64,000 nucleotides of DNA from NCBI RefSeq assembly GCF_018139485.1, contig NZ_JAGSNF010000008.1:1-64000 (forward strand), read 5' to 3'. The position numbers and the translations under genes are program-made. Position 1 is the first letter of the stretch. Every line of letters starts with the position of its first letter. A model generated the notes under the pieces. It had not been told where the DNA came from. It searched no databases and saw only the letters and a program-made list of their open reading frames with translations. Shown here piece by piece: positions 28,320 through 36,006 of this stretch. The DNA comes from Phycicoccus avicenniae (GTDB taxonomy: Bacteria > Actinomycetota > Actinomycetes > Actinomycetales > Dermatophilaceae).

Positions 28320-30452
28320 TCAGTCGCCTCGGAGAGCGGCGAAGAGGGCGTCGGCGAGCGGGGACTCGCGGACGTCGTCGAGGTCCAGCGGCCGGCCGTC
28401 CGGTCCGGCCAGCGGCAGGCGCCAGTTGGGGTACTCCTCGTGGGTGCCCGGCTGGTTGATGGCCCGCCGGTCGCCGACGAGGTCCGGCAGCGCGACGGCC
28501 AGCATCCGGCTGGGCGTCCGGGCGAGGAACCGGTGCAGCGCGACCACCTGCTCGTCGACGTCCGCGTCCGCCGCGAGCAACCCCTGGTCGCGCACCATCT
28601 CCAGGACCCGACCGATCGCCGCCTGCTCGACCTCCCGCTCCTCCTCGACCGGCCGCGTCAGCAGCCCGAGGCCGTCCCGGACGTCGACGTGCTCGAGGGT
28701 GAGGTAGCCGGCGGTCGGCGGCAGGTCGTGGACGGTGACCGTCGACAGGCAGAGGTCGCGGTAGGACTCCGGCGGCCGTGGGGTGTCCTCGTCCCACTCG
28801 AACCACAGGATCGACGTCCCGAGCAGCCCGCGCTCGACGAGCACCTCCCGCACGTTCGGCGCGACGACCCCGAGGTCCTCGCCGATGACGACGGCCCCCG
28901 CCCGCTGCGCCTCGAGGACGAGGATCCCGATGAGCGCCTCGTGGTCGAGGTAGACGTACGTCCCGTCGGCCGGCGACGCGCCGAGCGGGATCCACCAGAG
29001 CCGGAACAGCCCGAGGATGTGGTCGACCCGGATGCCCCCGGAGTCGCGCAGCACGGTGCGGATCATGTCCCGGAAGGGCGCGTACCCCTGCTCGGCGAGC
29101 CGGTCCGGGCGCCACGGCGGCTGCGACCAGTTCTGGCCCAGCTGGTTGAACGGGTCGGGCGGCGCCCCGACGGTCACCCCGCGGGCCAGCGCGTCGCCGA
29201 GCCCCCACGCGTCCGCTCCCACCGGGTGCACGCCGACGGCGAGGTCGTGGACGACACCGAGCGACATCCCGGCCGTCGTCGCCTCCCGCTGCGCCGTCGC
29301 CAGCTGCTCCTCGAGCAGCCACTGCATCCACCGGTGCAGGTCGACCCGGTCGGCGTGCTTCTCGACGAACGCGGCCACCCCGTCACCGTCCGGGTCCTGC
29401 AGCTCCGCCGGCCAGTCGGTGAAGGGCAGCCCGTGGACGTCCGCGAGCGCGCACCACGTCGCGAACCGCAGCAGGCCCTCCCCCTCGCGCTCGCAGTAGG
29501 CCGCGAAGTCCGCCGCGCGGGCGGCGGACCGGCCGGCGTCGAAGACGAGCTGCAGCGCCTCCCGCTTGAGGGTCCACGCGGCGTCCCGGTCGATGCGCTC
29601 CCCCGCGTCGAGCGCCCGCCCCCGGGCGTCGAGGTCGGCCATGTGCCGCTGCCCGCTCGCGTCGAGCAGTGCGGTCTCGGGCACGTCCTCGACCCGCAGG
29701 TAGAGCGGGTTGACGAACCGCCGGGTCGTCGGCAGGTAGGGCGAGGCCTCCATCGGGACGACCGGCTCGGCGGCGTGCAACGGGTTGACGAGGACGAAGT
29801 CGGCGTCGTGCGCGGCAGCGGCCCACGAGGCCAGGTCGGCGAGGTCGCGCAGGTCGCCGACGCCCCAGGACCCCGACGAGCGCACCTGGTACAGCTGCGC
29901 CATGAGCCCGACGACCCGGCGCTGCGCGGACTCTCCCGGCAGCTCCAGGCGCTCGGGCGTGACGACGAGGGTCGCCTCCGTCGGCGCCGACCCGGGCGCC
30001 GCGGCGTCGAGGTCGGCGACGAGCCGGTGCCAGCCGAGGGGCAGGTCGTCCGGCAGCTCGAAGGTGGCCTCTCCGACGGCGACGTCGTCGACGACGCGGT
30101 CCGGCACCCAGCGGTCGGCCTGCGGCACGTCACGCGTCCCGCCGCCCTCGAGGACGACCTGCAGCCGCACCCCGGACCCGGCCCGCACGTGGACGGGCAC
30201 CTGGTGGGTGCGCCCGGCGCGGGTGACGACCGTCGGCGGGAGCACGTGGCGCCAGGGCCCCAGCTCGTGGTCGGTGATCGCGGTCTCGACGGCCGCCTCG
30301 TCGGCGGCGTCGACCCCGAGGGCCGCGAGGACCGCACGCACGGAGTCGGCGGGCACGGTGACGTGCCGTCCCTGCCAGTCCCAGTACTCGGTGGCGACAC
30401 CGTGGGCCTGGGCGAGCTCGGCGAGCCTGGGGGTCGGGGCGTCGGGCTGCAT
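28320..30452 (-). CDS. malQ: 4-alpha-glucanotransferase (amylomaltase)
   Basis: A 710-residue GH77 enzyme that transfers alpha-1,4-glucan segments and disproportionates maltodextrins from starch or glycogen breakdown. Residues 1-160 are the extra beta-rich N-terminal domains of long actinobacterial MalQ. The catalytic part has GGIRVDHILGLFRLWW (nucleophile Asp), VIGEDLGVVAPNVRE (acid/base Glu region) and TVTVHDLPPTAGY (third carboxylate). ATG 30452 follows CAGGAT by six bases, consistent with a leaderless transcript. The upstream alternative is not supported. It diverges from the PIG-L gene. Confidence 0.92.
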   Translation of the reverse strand: MQPDAPTPRLAELAQAHGVATEYWDWQGRHVTVPADSVRAVLAALGVDAADEAAVETAITDHELGPWRHVLPPTVVTRAGRTHQVPVHVRAGSGVRLQVVLEGGGTRDVPQADRWVPDRVVDDVAVGEATFELPDDLPLGWHRLVADLDAAAPGSAPTEATLVVTPERLELPGESAQRRVVGLMAQLYQVRSSGSWGVGDLRDLADLASWAAAAHDADFVLVNPLHAAEPVVPMEASPYLPTTRRFVNPLYLRVEDVPETALLDASGQRHMADLDARGRALDAGERIDRDAAWTLKREALQLVFDAGRSAARAADFAAYCEREGEGLLRFATWCALADVHGLPFTDWPAELQDPDGDGVAAFVEKHADRVDLHRWMQWLLEEQLATAQREATTAGMSLGVVHDLAVGVHPVGADAWGLGDALARGVTVGAPPDPFNQLGQNWSQPPWRPDRLAEQGYAPFRDMIRTVLRDSGGIRVDHILGLFRLWWIPLGASPADGTYVYLDHEALIGILVLEAQRAGAVVIGEDLGVVAPNVREVLVERGLLGTSILWFEWDEDTPRPPESYRDLCLSTVTVHDLPPTAGYLTLEHVDVRDGLGLLTRPVEEEREVEQAAIGRVLEMVRDQGLLAADADVDEQVVALHRFLARTPSRMLAVALPDLVGDRRAINQPGTHEEYPNWRLPLAGPDGRPLDLDDVRESPLADALFAALRGD

Positions 30453-30541
30453 CCCCCCATCCTGCCAACAGCCGCGGCCGGGACGAACCCGCGTCCGCAC
30501 CGGTCGACGGGACGTCGGCGGACCCGGGCAGACTGGCGCCC

Positions 30542-31336
30542 ATGGCGACGATCGTGTTCCTCCACGCGCACCCCGACGACGAGGCCTCGCAGACGTCCGG
30601 GACGATGGCGCGCGCCGTCGACGCCGGGCACCGGGTCGTCCTCGTCACGGCCACGAACGGTGACCACGGCACGGCCCCCGACGACCTCGCCGACGGAGAG
30701 ACGGTCGTCGACCGGCGGCGTCGCGAGCTCGAGGTGTCGGCACGCTCCATCGGGCTGCACCGGGTCGTGTGGCTCGGGTACGCCGACTCCGGGATGACGG
30801 GCTGGGAGCAGAACGTCGCCGAGAACGCCTTCACGGGGGCCGACCTCGACGAGGCGGGTGCGCGTTTCGCGGCCGTCCTCGACGAGGAGGACGCCGACGT
30901 CGCCGTCGGGTACGACTGGCACGGCGGCTACGGCCACCCCGACCACGTCCAGGTGCACAGAGTCCTGCACCGCGGGGCCGATCTCGCCGCGCGGCGTCCG
31001 CGGGTGCTCGAGTCGACGATGAACCGCGACGCGATGCGCCGGATGCACGAGGCCGCCCTCGCCGCCGGCCAGGAGGACGACTGGGACCCGGACCGGCCGA
31101 TGGACGACGGGAACCCGATGGGAGAGCCCGAGAGCGAGATCCACTGGCGGGTCGACGTGACCGACCTCGTCGAGCGCAAGCGGGCCGCCCTCGCGGCGCA
31201 CGCGAGCCAGACGAGCGACGTCGGGATGATGCTCGCGATGCCGCCGGAGGTCTTCACCGCCGTCTTCGGGTTCGAGCACTTCGTCGAGCCGGGCCGTGAG
31301 CCGGGGATGGTCGACGGGTGGCCTTTCGACGCCTGA
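30542..31336 (+). CDS. PIG-L/LmbE-family deacetylase
   Basis: A 264-residue zinc-dependent deacetylase. The zinc site is FLHAHPDDEASQTSG with the second cluster WHGGYGHPDHVQVH. The fold is the same as MshB and mycothiol S-conjugate amidase (Mca) but the sequence differs clearly from the mshB product in this window. In mycothiol-making bacteria such paralogues often detoxify or process mycothiol conjugates, but Mca usually shows a different stretch after HPDDE, so I keep the general name. The ATG follows CAGACT by seven bases. Substrate unknown. Confidence 0.8.
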   Translation: MATIVFLHAHPDDEASQTSGTMARAVDAGHRVVLVTATNGDHGTAPDDLADGETVVDRRRRELEVSARSIGLHRVVWLGYADSGMTGWEQNVAENAFTGADLDEAGARFAAVLDEEDADVAVGYDWHGGYGHPDHVQVHRVLHRGADLAARRPRVLESTMNRDAMRRMHEAALAAGQEDDWDPDRPMDDGNPMGEPESEIHWRVDVTDLVERKRAALAAHASQTSDVGMMLAMPPEVFTAVFGFEHFVEPGREPGMVDGWPFDA

Positions 31337-31382
31337 GCCGTCGACCGGTCCTGGTCGTCCGGCGGGGGCGCGACCCGCAGTC

Positions 31383-31952
31383 CTACCGGAGCGACGCCGC
31401 TCCGGGCTCCGTCGTGGCCCGACCGGGCTGTCCGCCGTCGCGGACGAGGGCCGCCACGCTCGCCGCGGTCGCGAGCAGCGCGAGGCCGGTGCGCACCCAG
31501 TTCCAGCGGTGCCACAGCGCCAGCTCGTCCGAGACCGCCGTCGGCGGGAAGCCGGGGTCGAGCAGTGCGCCGTTCGCTCCCGAGAAGTACGCCGGGAGCA
31601 ACAGCAGCGTGAGGACCATGGCGGCGCAGGCCACGGTCCACAGCACGCGCCCGGGCGTCCGGTGTCGGATCGCGCGCCCGGCGCACAGAGCGAGGCCTGC
31701 CACCGAGAGCAGCTCGACGGGCAGCAGGGTCGCTCCCGTCGCCGGGCCCGCGGAGCCGAAGACGGTCAGGAAGGTCACCGGCTCCATCCCCCGCCACATC
31801 GGCACGACGACCGTCTGGGTGAGCAGACCACCCGTGGCGAACGCGGAGGTGGCGGCGACCCCGACCACCGCGGTGACCCGGGAGCCGCGACCCCGGACCG
31901 CGCCGCGCGGGACGTCGCCCCGGGGTGACCGGAGGACCGCCGGCGGTGTCAT
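31383..31952 (-). CDS. DUF1772-like membrane protein
   Basis: A 189-residue protein with four membrane helices. The stretches FATGGLLTQTVVVPMW near the first helix and LALWHRWNWVRTGLALLATA near the last match the DUF1772 (anthrone oxygenase-like) pattern of small four-helix membrane proteins. Enzymatic activity is not established for most members. It is the last gene of a three-gene operon and overlaps the marR-like gene by four bases (ATGA). With the upstream small membrane protein it is presumably controlled by that MarR regulator and could take part in a stress or drug response. Confidence 0.65.
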   Translation of the reverse strand: MTPPAVLRSPRGDVPRGAVRGRGSRVTAVVGVAATSAFATGGLLTQTVVVPMWRGMEPVTFLTVFGSAGPATGATLLPVELLSVAGLALCAGRAIRHRTPGRVLWTVACAAMVLTLLLLPAYFSGANGALLDPGFPPTAVSDELALWHRWNWVRTGLALLATAASVAALVRDGGQPGRATTEPGAASLR

Positions 31953-32428
31953 GGCGTGGACCCCCCGTCCGCCACCGACGGCGACGCGGCGGGGCGGCCC
32001 TCGAGGTTGTCGACGAGCTCTGCGAGCACGGCCATGAAGGTCGAGAGGCGCTCCTGCTCGACCCCGCGCGTCGCGTCGACGTTCACCGATGACGCGGCGG
32101 ACACGAGATCGTCCTCGATCATCCGGGCGCGGACCGTGAGGTGCACGAGGGACCGGCGGCCGTCGGCAGGGTCGGGAGCGCGGGTGACGAGCCCGTCGCG
32201 CTCCATCCTCGACAGCGTGTTCGCCATCGTCGGTTGCTCGACCCGCACTCGGCGGCAGAGCTCGGCCTGGGTCAGGCCGTCCTCCTCGTACAGGGCGAGC
32301 AGCTGCGGGAACTGCCCGGGGACGACACCGAACGGTGCGATGCGGTCGCGCAGGGCGTGGGCGAGCAACCGCGCGAGATCGTTGACGCGGTAGCCGAGGG
32401 ACTCCGCCCGGAAGGTGGGGCGCGTCAC
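31949..32428 (-). CDS. MarR-family repressor of its own operon
   Basis: A 159-residue winged-helix protein. The dimer helix is ESLGYRVNDLARLLAHALRDR. The DNA-binding part is DGLTQAELCRRVRVEQPTMANTLSRMERDGLV with the wing RAPDPADGRRSLVHLTVRA, a classic MarR signature (DGR..V.LT). The GTG start overlaps the upstream small membrane gene by four bases (GTGA), and the stop overlaps the DUF1772 gene by four. Palindromes upstream of the operon are its probable binding sites. The ligand is unknown. Confidence 0.85.
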   Translation of the reverse strand: MTRPTFRAESLGYRVNDLARLLAHALRDRIAPFGVVPGQFPQLLALYEEDGLTQAELCRRVRVEQPTMANTLSRMERDGLVTRAPDPADGRRSLVHLTVRARMIEDDLVSAASSVNVDATRGVEQERLSTFMAVLAELVDNLEGRPAASPSVADGGSTP

Positions 32429-32661
32429 GGCCGGCCCCCTCGTCGTCGCAGAGCCCGGCGGACGCGGGTCCACTGCCACAACGCCAGCCCGGACAGCACG
32501 AGCACGGGCAGCACGAGCCAGCGCACGACCGCGAGGGCCGTGTCCGACAGCTCGGGCGCGGCGTAGACGTACGCCGCCACGAGTGCCCCTGCGACGAGGT
32601 GGACGCCGCGCTGGCCCGTGCGGACCTGGCGCTGCGTGGGACGGGATGTCGATCGGGTCAT
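32425..32661 (-). CDS. Small two-helix membrane protein
   Basis: A 78-residue protein. Residues 18-38 (GVHLVAGALVAAYVYAAPEL) and 43-64 (LAVVRWLVLPVLVLSGLALWQW) are hydrophobic segments flanked by Arg-rich ends. I do not recognise a family. It has a strong GAGGAGGA Shine-Dalgarno seven bases before the ATG and is the first gene of the MarR-controlled operon, directly behind the palindromic operators. It is overlapped by the marR-like gene. It is a real gene by its start signals and coupling; the function is unknown. Confidence 0.7.
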   Translation of the reverse strand: MTRSTSRPTQRQVRTGQRGVHLVAGALVAAYVYAAPELSDTALAVVRWLVLPVLVLSGLALWQWTRVRRALRRRGGRP

Positions 32662-32680
32662 GACATGTCCTCCTCGGTGG

Positions 32681-32721
32681 ATAGCATGCTATGCACAAGA
32701 CCATAGCCTGCTATGCATAGC
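32681..32721 (-). promoter_or_regulatory. Palindromic MarR operators over the operon promoter
   Basis: ATAGCATGCTAT (32681-32692) is a perfect 12-bp palindrome. The related ATAGC-CT-GCTAT (32703-32714) starts 22 bp away and runs into a further perfect palindrome GCTATGCATAGC (32710-32721). The first box sits just upstream of the Shine-Dalgarno and contains a usable -10 (TGCTAT on the minus strand). Repressor bound here would block transcription of the membrane protein-marR-DUF1772 operon. Confidence 0.75.
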
Positions 32722-32887
32722 ACCGCCACTGTGCGTCACGGTCACTGTTGCCGCCGGCGACCGGCCTCGCCGCCTCCCCGGCGCCCGCCGGTGCTGTGCT
32801 CCGGTTGCGGGACAGCGGGTCCGGGGCGAAGGTGAGGTGCCCGGGGCGGCCGGTCGTCGCCCGTGACATCGCACGAAGGAGTGCCCG

Positions 32888-33697
32888 TTGTCCGCTCGCG
32901 CCCGTCTCCGGTCCGCCCTCGCGGCCGTTGCCGTCCTGCCCCTCGTCGCGCTCGCCGCCTCGCCTGCCGCCGCAGCTGCCGGTCCGGACGAGTACGTCGC
33001 CCTCGGCGACTCCTACGCATCCGGCAACGGCACCGGCTGGCCGGACCGCAGCCTGTCCTGCTACCGCAGCAGCCTCGCCTACGCCCCGCTCGTCGCGAAG
33101 CAGCGCGGGAACACCGACCTGAGGTTCCGGGCGTGCTCGGGCGCCGAGACCGGTGACGTGACCGGGGGCCAGACGGACGCGCTGTCGGCGTCGACCGACC
33201 TCGTGACGATCAGCATCGGCGGCAACGACGTCGGCTTCGTCGACCTCATCCTGTCGTGCTTCAGCACGTGGGACGAGCCGCTGTGCCGCTCGACGGTCTC
33301 GAAGGTCAAGGGGCGGATCGACACCCAGCTGCCGGCGAAGCTCGACGCGACGTACGCCGACATCGCCGGCCGGGCGCCCTCGGCCGAGGTGTTCGTCGTC
33401 GGCTACCCGAAGCCGTTCGGCTCCTCGGTCTCGTGCGCCCAGGCCTCCGGCGTCAACAGCCGCGAGGCGGTGCTGCTCAACGACGTCGCCGGCCACCTCG
33501 ACGCCGTCATCCGCGACCGCGCCGAGGCCGCCGGGTTCACCTACCTCGACCCGGCGCCGTCGTTCACCGGGCACGACGTCTGCGCCGGCACCCCCTACGT
33601 CTGGGGCAAGAAGGCCGCGCTGCTCGACATCTACCACCCGACCCGTGCGGGACACCGGGACGGCTTCGCCCCGCTCGTCCTCGCCGCGATGGGCTGA
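32888..33697 (+). CDS. Secreted SGNH/GDSL hydrolase (lipase/esterase)
   Basis: A 269-residue protein. Residues 1-31 are a Sec signal peptide (two Arg, a hydrophobic core, then ASPAAAAAG as cleavage region). The catalytic blocks are ALGDSYASGNG (Ser), ISIGGNDVGF (Gly and Asn oxyanion hole) and IYHPTRAGHRDG (His). Six cysteines fit disulfides in the secreted Streptomyces-type SGNH lipases. The start is TTG 32888, seven bases after AAGGAG. It is probably an extracellular esterase acting on lipids or acylated polysaccharide; the substrate cannot be told. Confidence 0.88.
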   Translation: MSARARLRSALAAVAVLPLVALAASPAAAAAGPDEYVALGDSYASGNGTGWPDRSLSCYRSSLAYAPLVAKQRGNTDLRFRACSGAETGDVTGGQTDALSASTDLVTISIGGNDVGFVDLILSCFSTWDEPLCRSTVSKVKGRIDTQLPAKLDATYADIAGRAPSAEVFVVGYPKPFGSSVSCAQASGVNSREAVLLNDVAGHLDAVIRDRAEAAGFTYLDPAPSFTGHDVCAGTPYVWGKKAALLDIYHPTRAGHRDGFAPLVLAAMG

Positions 33698-33720
33698 GCG
33701 GCGGGCCGGACGCCCCGCGG

Positions 33721-33933
33721 TCAGCGCCGGACGAGCCAGAGGAGGAGGCTGAGCACGACGGACACGAGGAGCATCGAGGTGACCGGGACGTAGACGCGCG
33801 TCCCGGGCCGCTCGATCCGGATGTCCCCGGGGAGGTTGCCGAACCACCCGAGCGCGCCGGTCACCGCGAGCAGCCCGACGACGGCGATCCCGCCACCGAC
33901 CACGAGCAGGAGCAGTCCGGCGTCGCGGTTCAT
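33721..33933 (-). CDS. DUF2905 family membrane protein
   Basis: A 70-residue protein with two membrane helices around the conserved middle LGWFGNLPGDIRIERPGTRVYVPVTSM, of which the GxLPGDI..ER core defines DUF2905. Length is typical. It is found in many Gram-positive genomes with no known function. It is convergent with the SGNH hydrolase gene (23-base gap), and its start is 138 bases from the J-protein start on the other strand. Confidence 0.9.
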   Translation of the reverse strand: MNRDAGLLLLVVGGGIAVVGLLAVTGALGWFGNLPGDIRIERPGTRVYVPVTSMLLVSVVLSLLLWLVRR

Positions 33934-34071
33934 CGGGGCTCCTCGGGGTGGTCGTCGCGATGGGTGTCGTCACGTCCCAGCCTAGGTCGGGGGGTGTGCG
34001 CCGCGGGGCCCCCGTCGGCCATGATGGACCCTCCCCGGGTCGCCTGGCCTGGGCGGATCCCGAGGAGCGGT

Positions 34072-34764
34072 GTGACGGGCGAGCGCCAGGACCGCAGCCA
34101 CTACGCGCTGCTCGGCGTGCCCGAGGACGCGAGCGAGGCGGAGATCGGCAAGGCGTTCATGCGCGCGATGCGGGAGGCCCATCCCGACCAGCACGCGAGC
34201 GGGTCGGCGGCCGAGCGCGCCGAGGCCGAGGAGCACGCCCGCCGGCTCACGGAGGCGCACGGGGTCCTCACCGGACCGGACCGCATCGAGTACGACGAGC
34301 TGCTACGGGCGCAGCGCTCCGGGTCGGCGTCGCCGCCGCCCGCGCGGACCCCCGAGGCCCCGGCGTCACACCCGGCGGACGTCACCGCGGAGGCGTCCAC
34401 CCTCCCCGTGCAGGACACCGTCCTCCGCCTGACCCGTGAGCGCTGGAAGCGCGGCGGCACGCTCGTCCCGAACGAGGGCGGCCGTCCCATCACGGTCCCG
34501 GCGGAGGTCGAGCACGACGCCGTCCTCGTCTTCGAGGGCCGTGGTCTGCCGTCGCAGGACGGTGGGGCCGCGGGCGACCTGCACGTCCGGGTCGTCCACG
34601 TCGACCGGCGGGGGCACGAGCTGTCCGACGGGCACGGCGTGGACACCGGCGGCTTCTCGCTGCAGCGGGCGGTCCGGGACCTCGGCCCGGTGCAGGCGGC
34701 CCTCGTCGGTGCCGGTCTCGTCGTCGCGCTCGTGGCGCTGCTCGTCCTGCTGTTCCTCGGATGA
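34072..34764 (+). CDS. J-domain protein with C-terminal membrane anchor
   Basis: A 230-residue protein. Residues 8-75 are a J domain (SHYALLGVPEDASEAEIGKAF, then AHPDQH, the HPD motif that stimulates DnaK ATPase). Residues 110-185 resemble one DnaJ C-terminal substrate-binding sub-domain (LRLTRERWKRGGTLVP... RGLPSQDGGAAGDLHVRV). The zinc-finger domain is missing. Residues 207-229 form a terminal membrane helix, so it is tail-anchored. It probably recruits DnaK to the membrane. The start is GTG 34072 with GAGGAG five bases upstream. Confidence 0.78.
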   Translation: MTGERQDRSHYALLGVPEDASEAEIGKAFMRAMREAHPDQHASGSAAERAEAEEHARRLTEAHGVLTGPDRIEYDELLRAQRSGSASPPPARTPEAPASHPADVTAEASTLPVQDTVLRLTRERWKRGGTLVPNEGGRPITVPAEVEHDAVLVFEGRGLPSQDGGAAGDLHVRVVHVDRRGHELSDGHGVDTGGFSLQRAVRDLGPVQAALVGAGLVVALVALLVLLFLG

Positions 34765-34813
34765 GCGAGCCGGCCCTTACGTGGAGCGGAGCCCCAGCAC
34801 GTTCCGCTCCGGA

Positions 34814-35287
34814 TCACCCGCTGACGTCGATGACGCGCACGTCGGTCTCGTCACGCGCGGGTGGCTCGAAGCCTGCGAGAAAGCGGTCCAGCAGGGAAGC
34901 GTCGACGACGAAGTCGTCGGCATGCTCTCCTCGCCGCGAGCTCAGACGTCGGCGCAACACCTCCTCAGGCGCCCTGAAGTAGACGACCTCGACATCAGCG
35001 CCCTCGGCGTGGCCCAGAGCGCGATAGTCGTCGCGCTCCGTCCGTGACCAGAAGGAGTAATCCACCACGACGTCCCGACCGGCGCGGATCGCCTCGGCGA
35101 TCACAGCTCGCTGACGACCCCGGATGTCGGCGGCGACCTCGGGTGGGACCGAGGCGGCGTCGGTGAGCCCGGCCGCGAAAGCCTCGCGGTCGATCGAGAA
35201 GCGCGACCAGCCCCGCGCTTCCAGACCCCGTGCGTAGGTGGACTTCCCAGCGCCCGCCACCCCGCACATCAGGCTCATCCGTGTCAC
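34814..35287 (-). CDS. Small P-loop kinase (AAA_33/zeta-like)
   Basis: A 157-residue P-loop protein: Walker A GVAGAGKSTYA, then RFSIDREAFAAGL, RDVVVDYSFWSRTERDDYR (the Asp-containing strand) and a lid rich in Arg (EEVLRRRLSSRRG). This matches small ATP-dependent kinases of unknown substrate, related to zeta-toxin and chloramphenicol-phosphotransferase folds. The GTG at 35287 follows TACGCT by six bases (leaderless); an ATG nine bases later is the alternative. Before the island inserted, this gene lay directly downstream of ychF on the same strand. Confidence 0.75.
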   Translation of the reverse strand: MTRMSLMCGVAGAGKSTYARGLEARGWSRFSIDREAFAAGLTDAASVPPEVAADIRGRQRAVIAEAIRAGRDVVVDYSFWSRTERDDYRALGHAEGADVEVVYFRAPEEVLRRRLSSRRGEHADDFVVDASLLDRFLAGFEPPARDETDVRVIDVSG

Positions 35288-35345
35288 CGCAGGAGCGTAA
35301 CGACCGAGTTCCCTTCGGGGGCGCTCACGTGGGTGGAGCGCGTCT

Positions 35346-35362
35346 AGACGTTGAAGCGGAAC
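35346..35362 (+). repeat. Left attachment site (distal copy of ychF 3' end)
   Basis: agacgttgaagcggaac is identical to 45206-45222. On the minus strand it reads GTT CCG CTT CAA CGT CT followed by AG. In ychF frame this is the codons for F-R-F-N-V and a TAG stop, so this copy preserves the original end of ychF as it was before insertion. Confidence 0.8.
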
Positions 35363-35420
35363 GATCCTCTGGGGCTTCGGTGGTGGCTGGCCATCGTCGA
35401 CTGATGCCGGAAACCACCCT

Positions 35421-35436
35421 TTGACCTGCGGAAACG
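35421..35436 (+). repeat. Island-end repeat A, left copy
   Basis: ttgacctgcggaaacg matches 14 of 16 bases at 45181-45196 near the right end, in the same orientation. It is a candidate arm-type recombinase site or a remnant of the recombination module. Confidence 0.45.
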
Positions 35437-35488
35437 TGCTCAACAGACCGTTGAACGTCGTCAGCGCGAGTCGGCCCTCGCCGGGCTT

Positions 35489-35508
35489 CTTGCGGACTGT
35501 TTGCGGAC
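35489..35508 (+). repeat. Island-end repeat B, left copy
   Basis: Two TTGCGGAC units three bases apart, matching 19 of 20 bases at 45141-45160. Such tandem units near an attachment core suggest arm-type integrase sites. Alternatively they are the 3' remnant of an integrase gene, since the frame reads LADCLRT. Confidence 0.45.
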
Positions 35509-36006
35509 CGCCGGATGGCCGGAGGCCCCTCCGGAGGTGAGTGACTTTTCGATCCTGACGACGTCACGCTGCTCAATCTTCGCGGCGGTGTTGTAGCGCT
35601 GCCGGGCACGTCACGACTCCCGACGACGCAGCCCTAGAGACTACTGGGACTGCTCGATGGCGGGACTATCGGTGCAGCATTCCCGCATGCTCGTGTATGC
35701 CTTCAGGCACGGCGCCCTAGAGGAGTTCCTCTACGTCCCCCTTGTCGAGGTCGAACTCTCTCGTTCGCCACTCGCGGTGGGCGCTCCGTACTAGTACGTC
35801 CTGCAACTACTGGAACAGCCCACCGAGCGGAGCCACATCGGTAGATACCGTTGCCAAGTGGGTGCCTCCAGTGCTCACAGGGTTTGCAGGACGACACCCC
35901 TCCCCGAGCAGCCCACAGGGGGTGATGAACGTCGAGTACTTGGCGCCGCTCCTCCCAGAGCAGCGTCGGGCGTGACCGAGGCGTCCGGGCCTCGGCCGAA
36001 GCAGGC

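Larger units (their letters stand above)
35363..36006. other. Non-coding left end of the island
   Basis: This stretch of about 640 bases has no gene I can support. It contains two short motifs repeated at the other end of the island (35421-35436 and 35489-35508), a 7-bp stem with a 2-base loop (35519-35534) and a 12-bp palindrome cgtactagtacg (35787-35798). Open frames crossing it have no recognisable protein features. Confidence 0.5.

Noticed and set aside
35489-35508. Integrase gene at the island end suggested by the frame LADCLRT
   Set aside because: No upstream catalytic R..H-R-Y region in any frame; at most a 3' remnant.
35787-35798. Palindrome cgtactagtacg as replication or transfer origin
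   Set aside because: Single short palindrome with no iterons, A+T-rich segment or relaxase/replication gene nearby.
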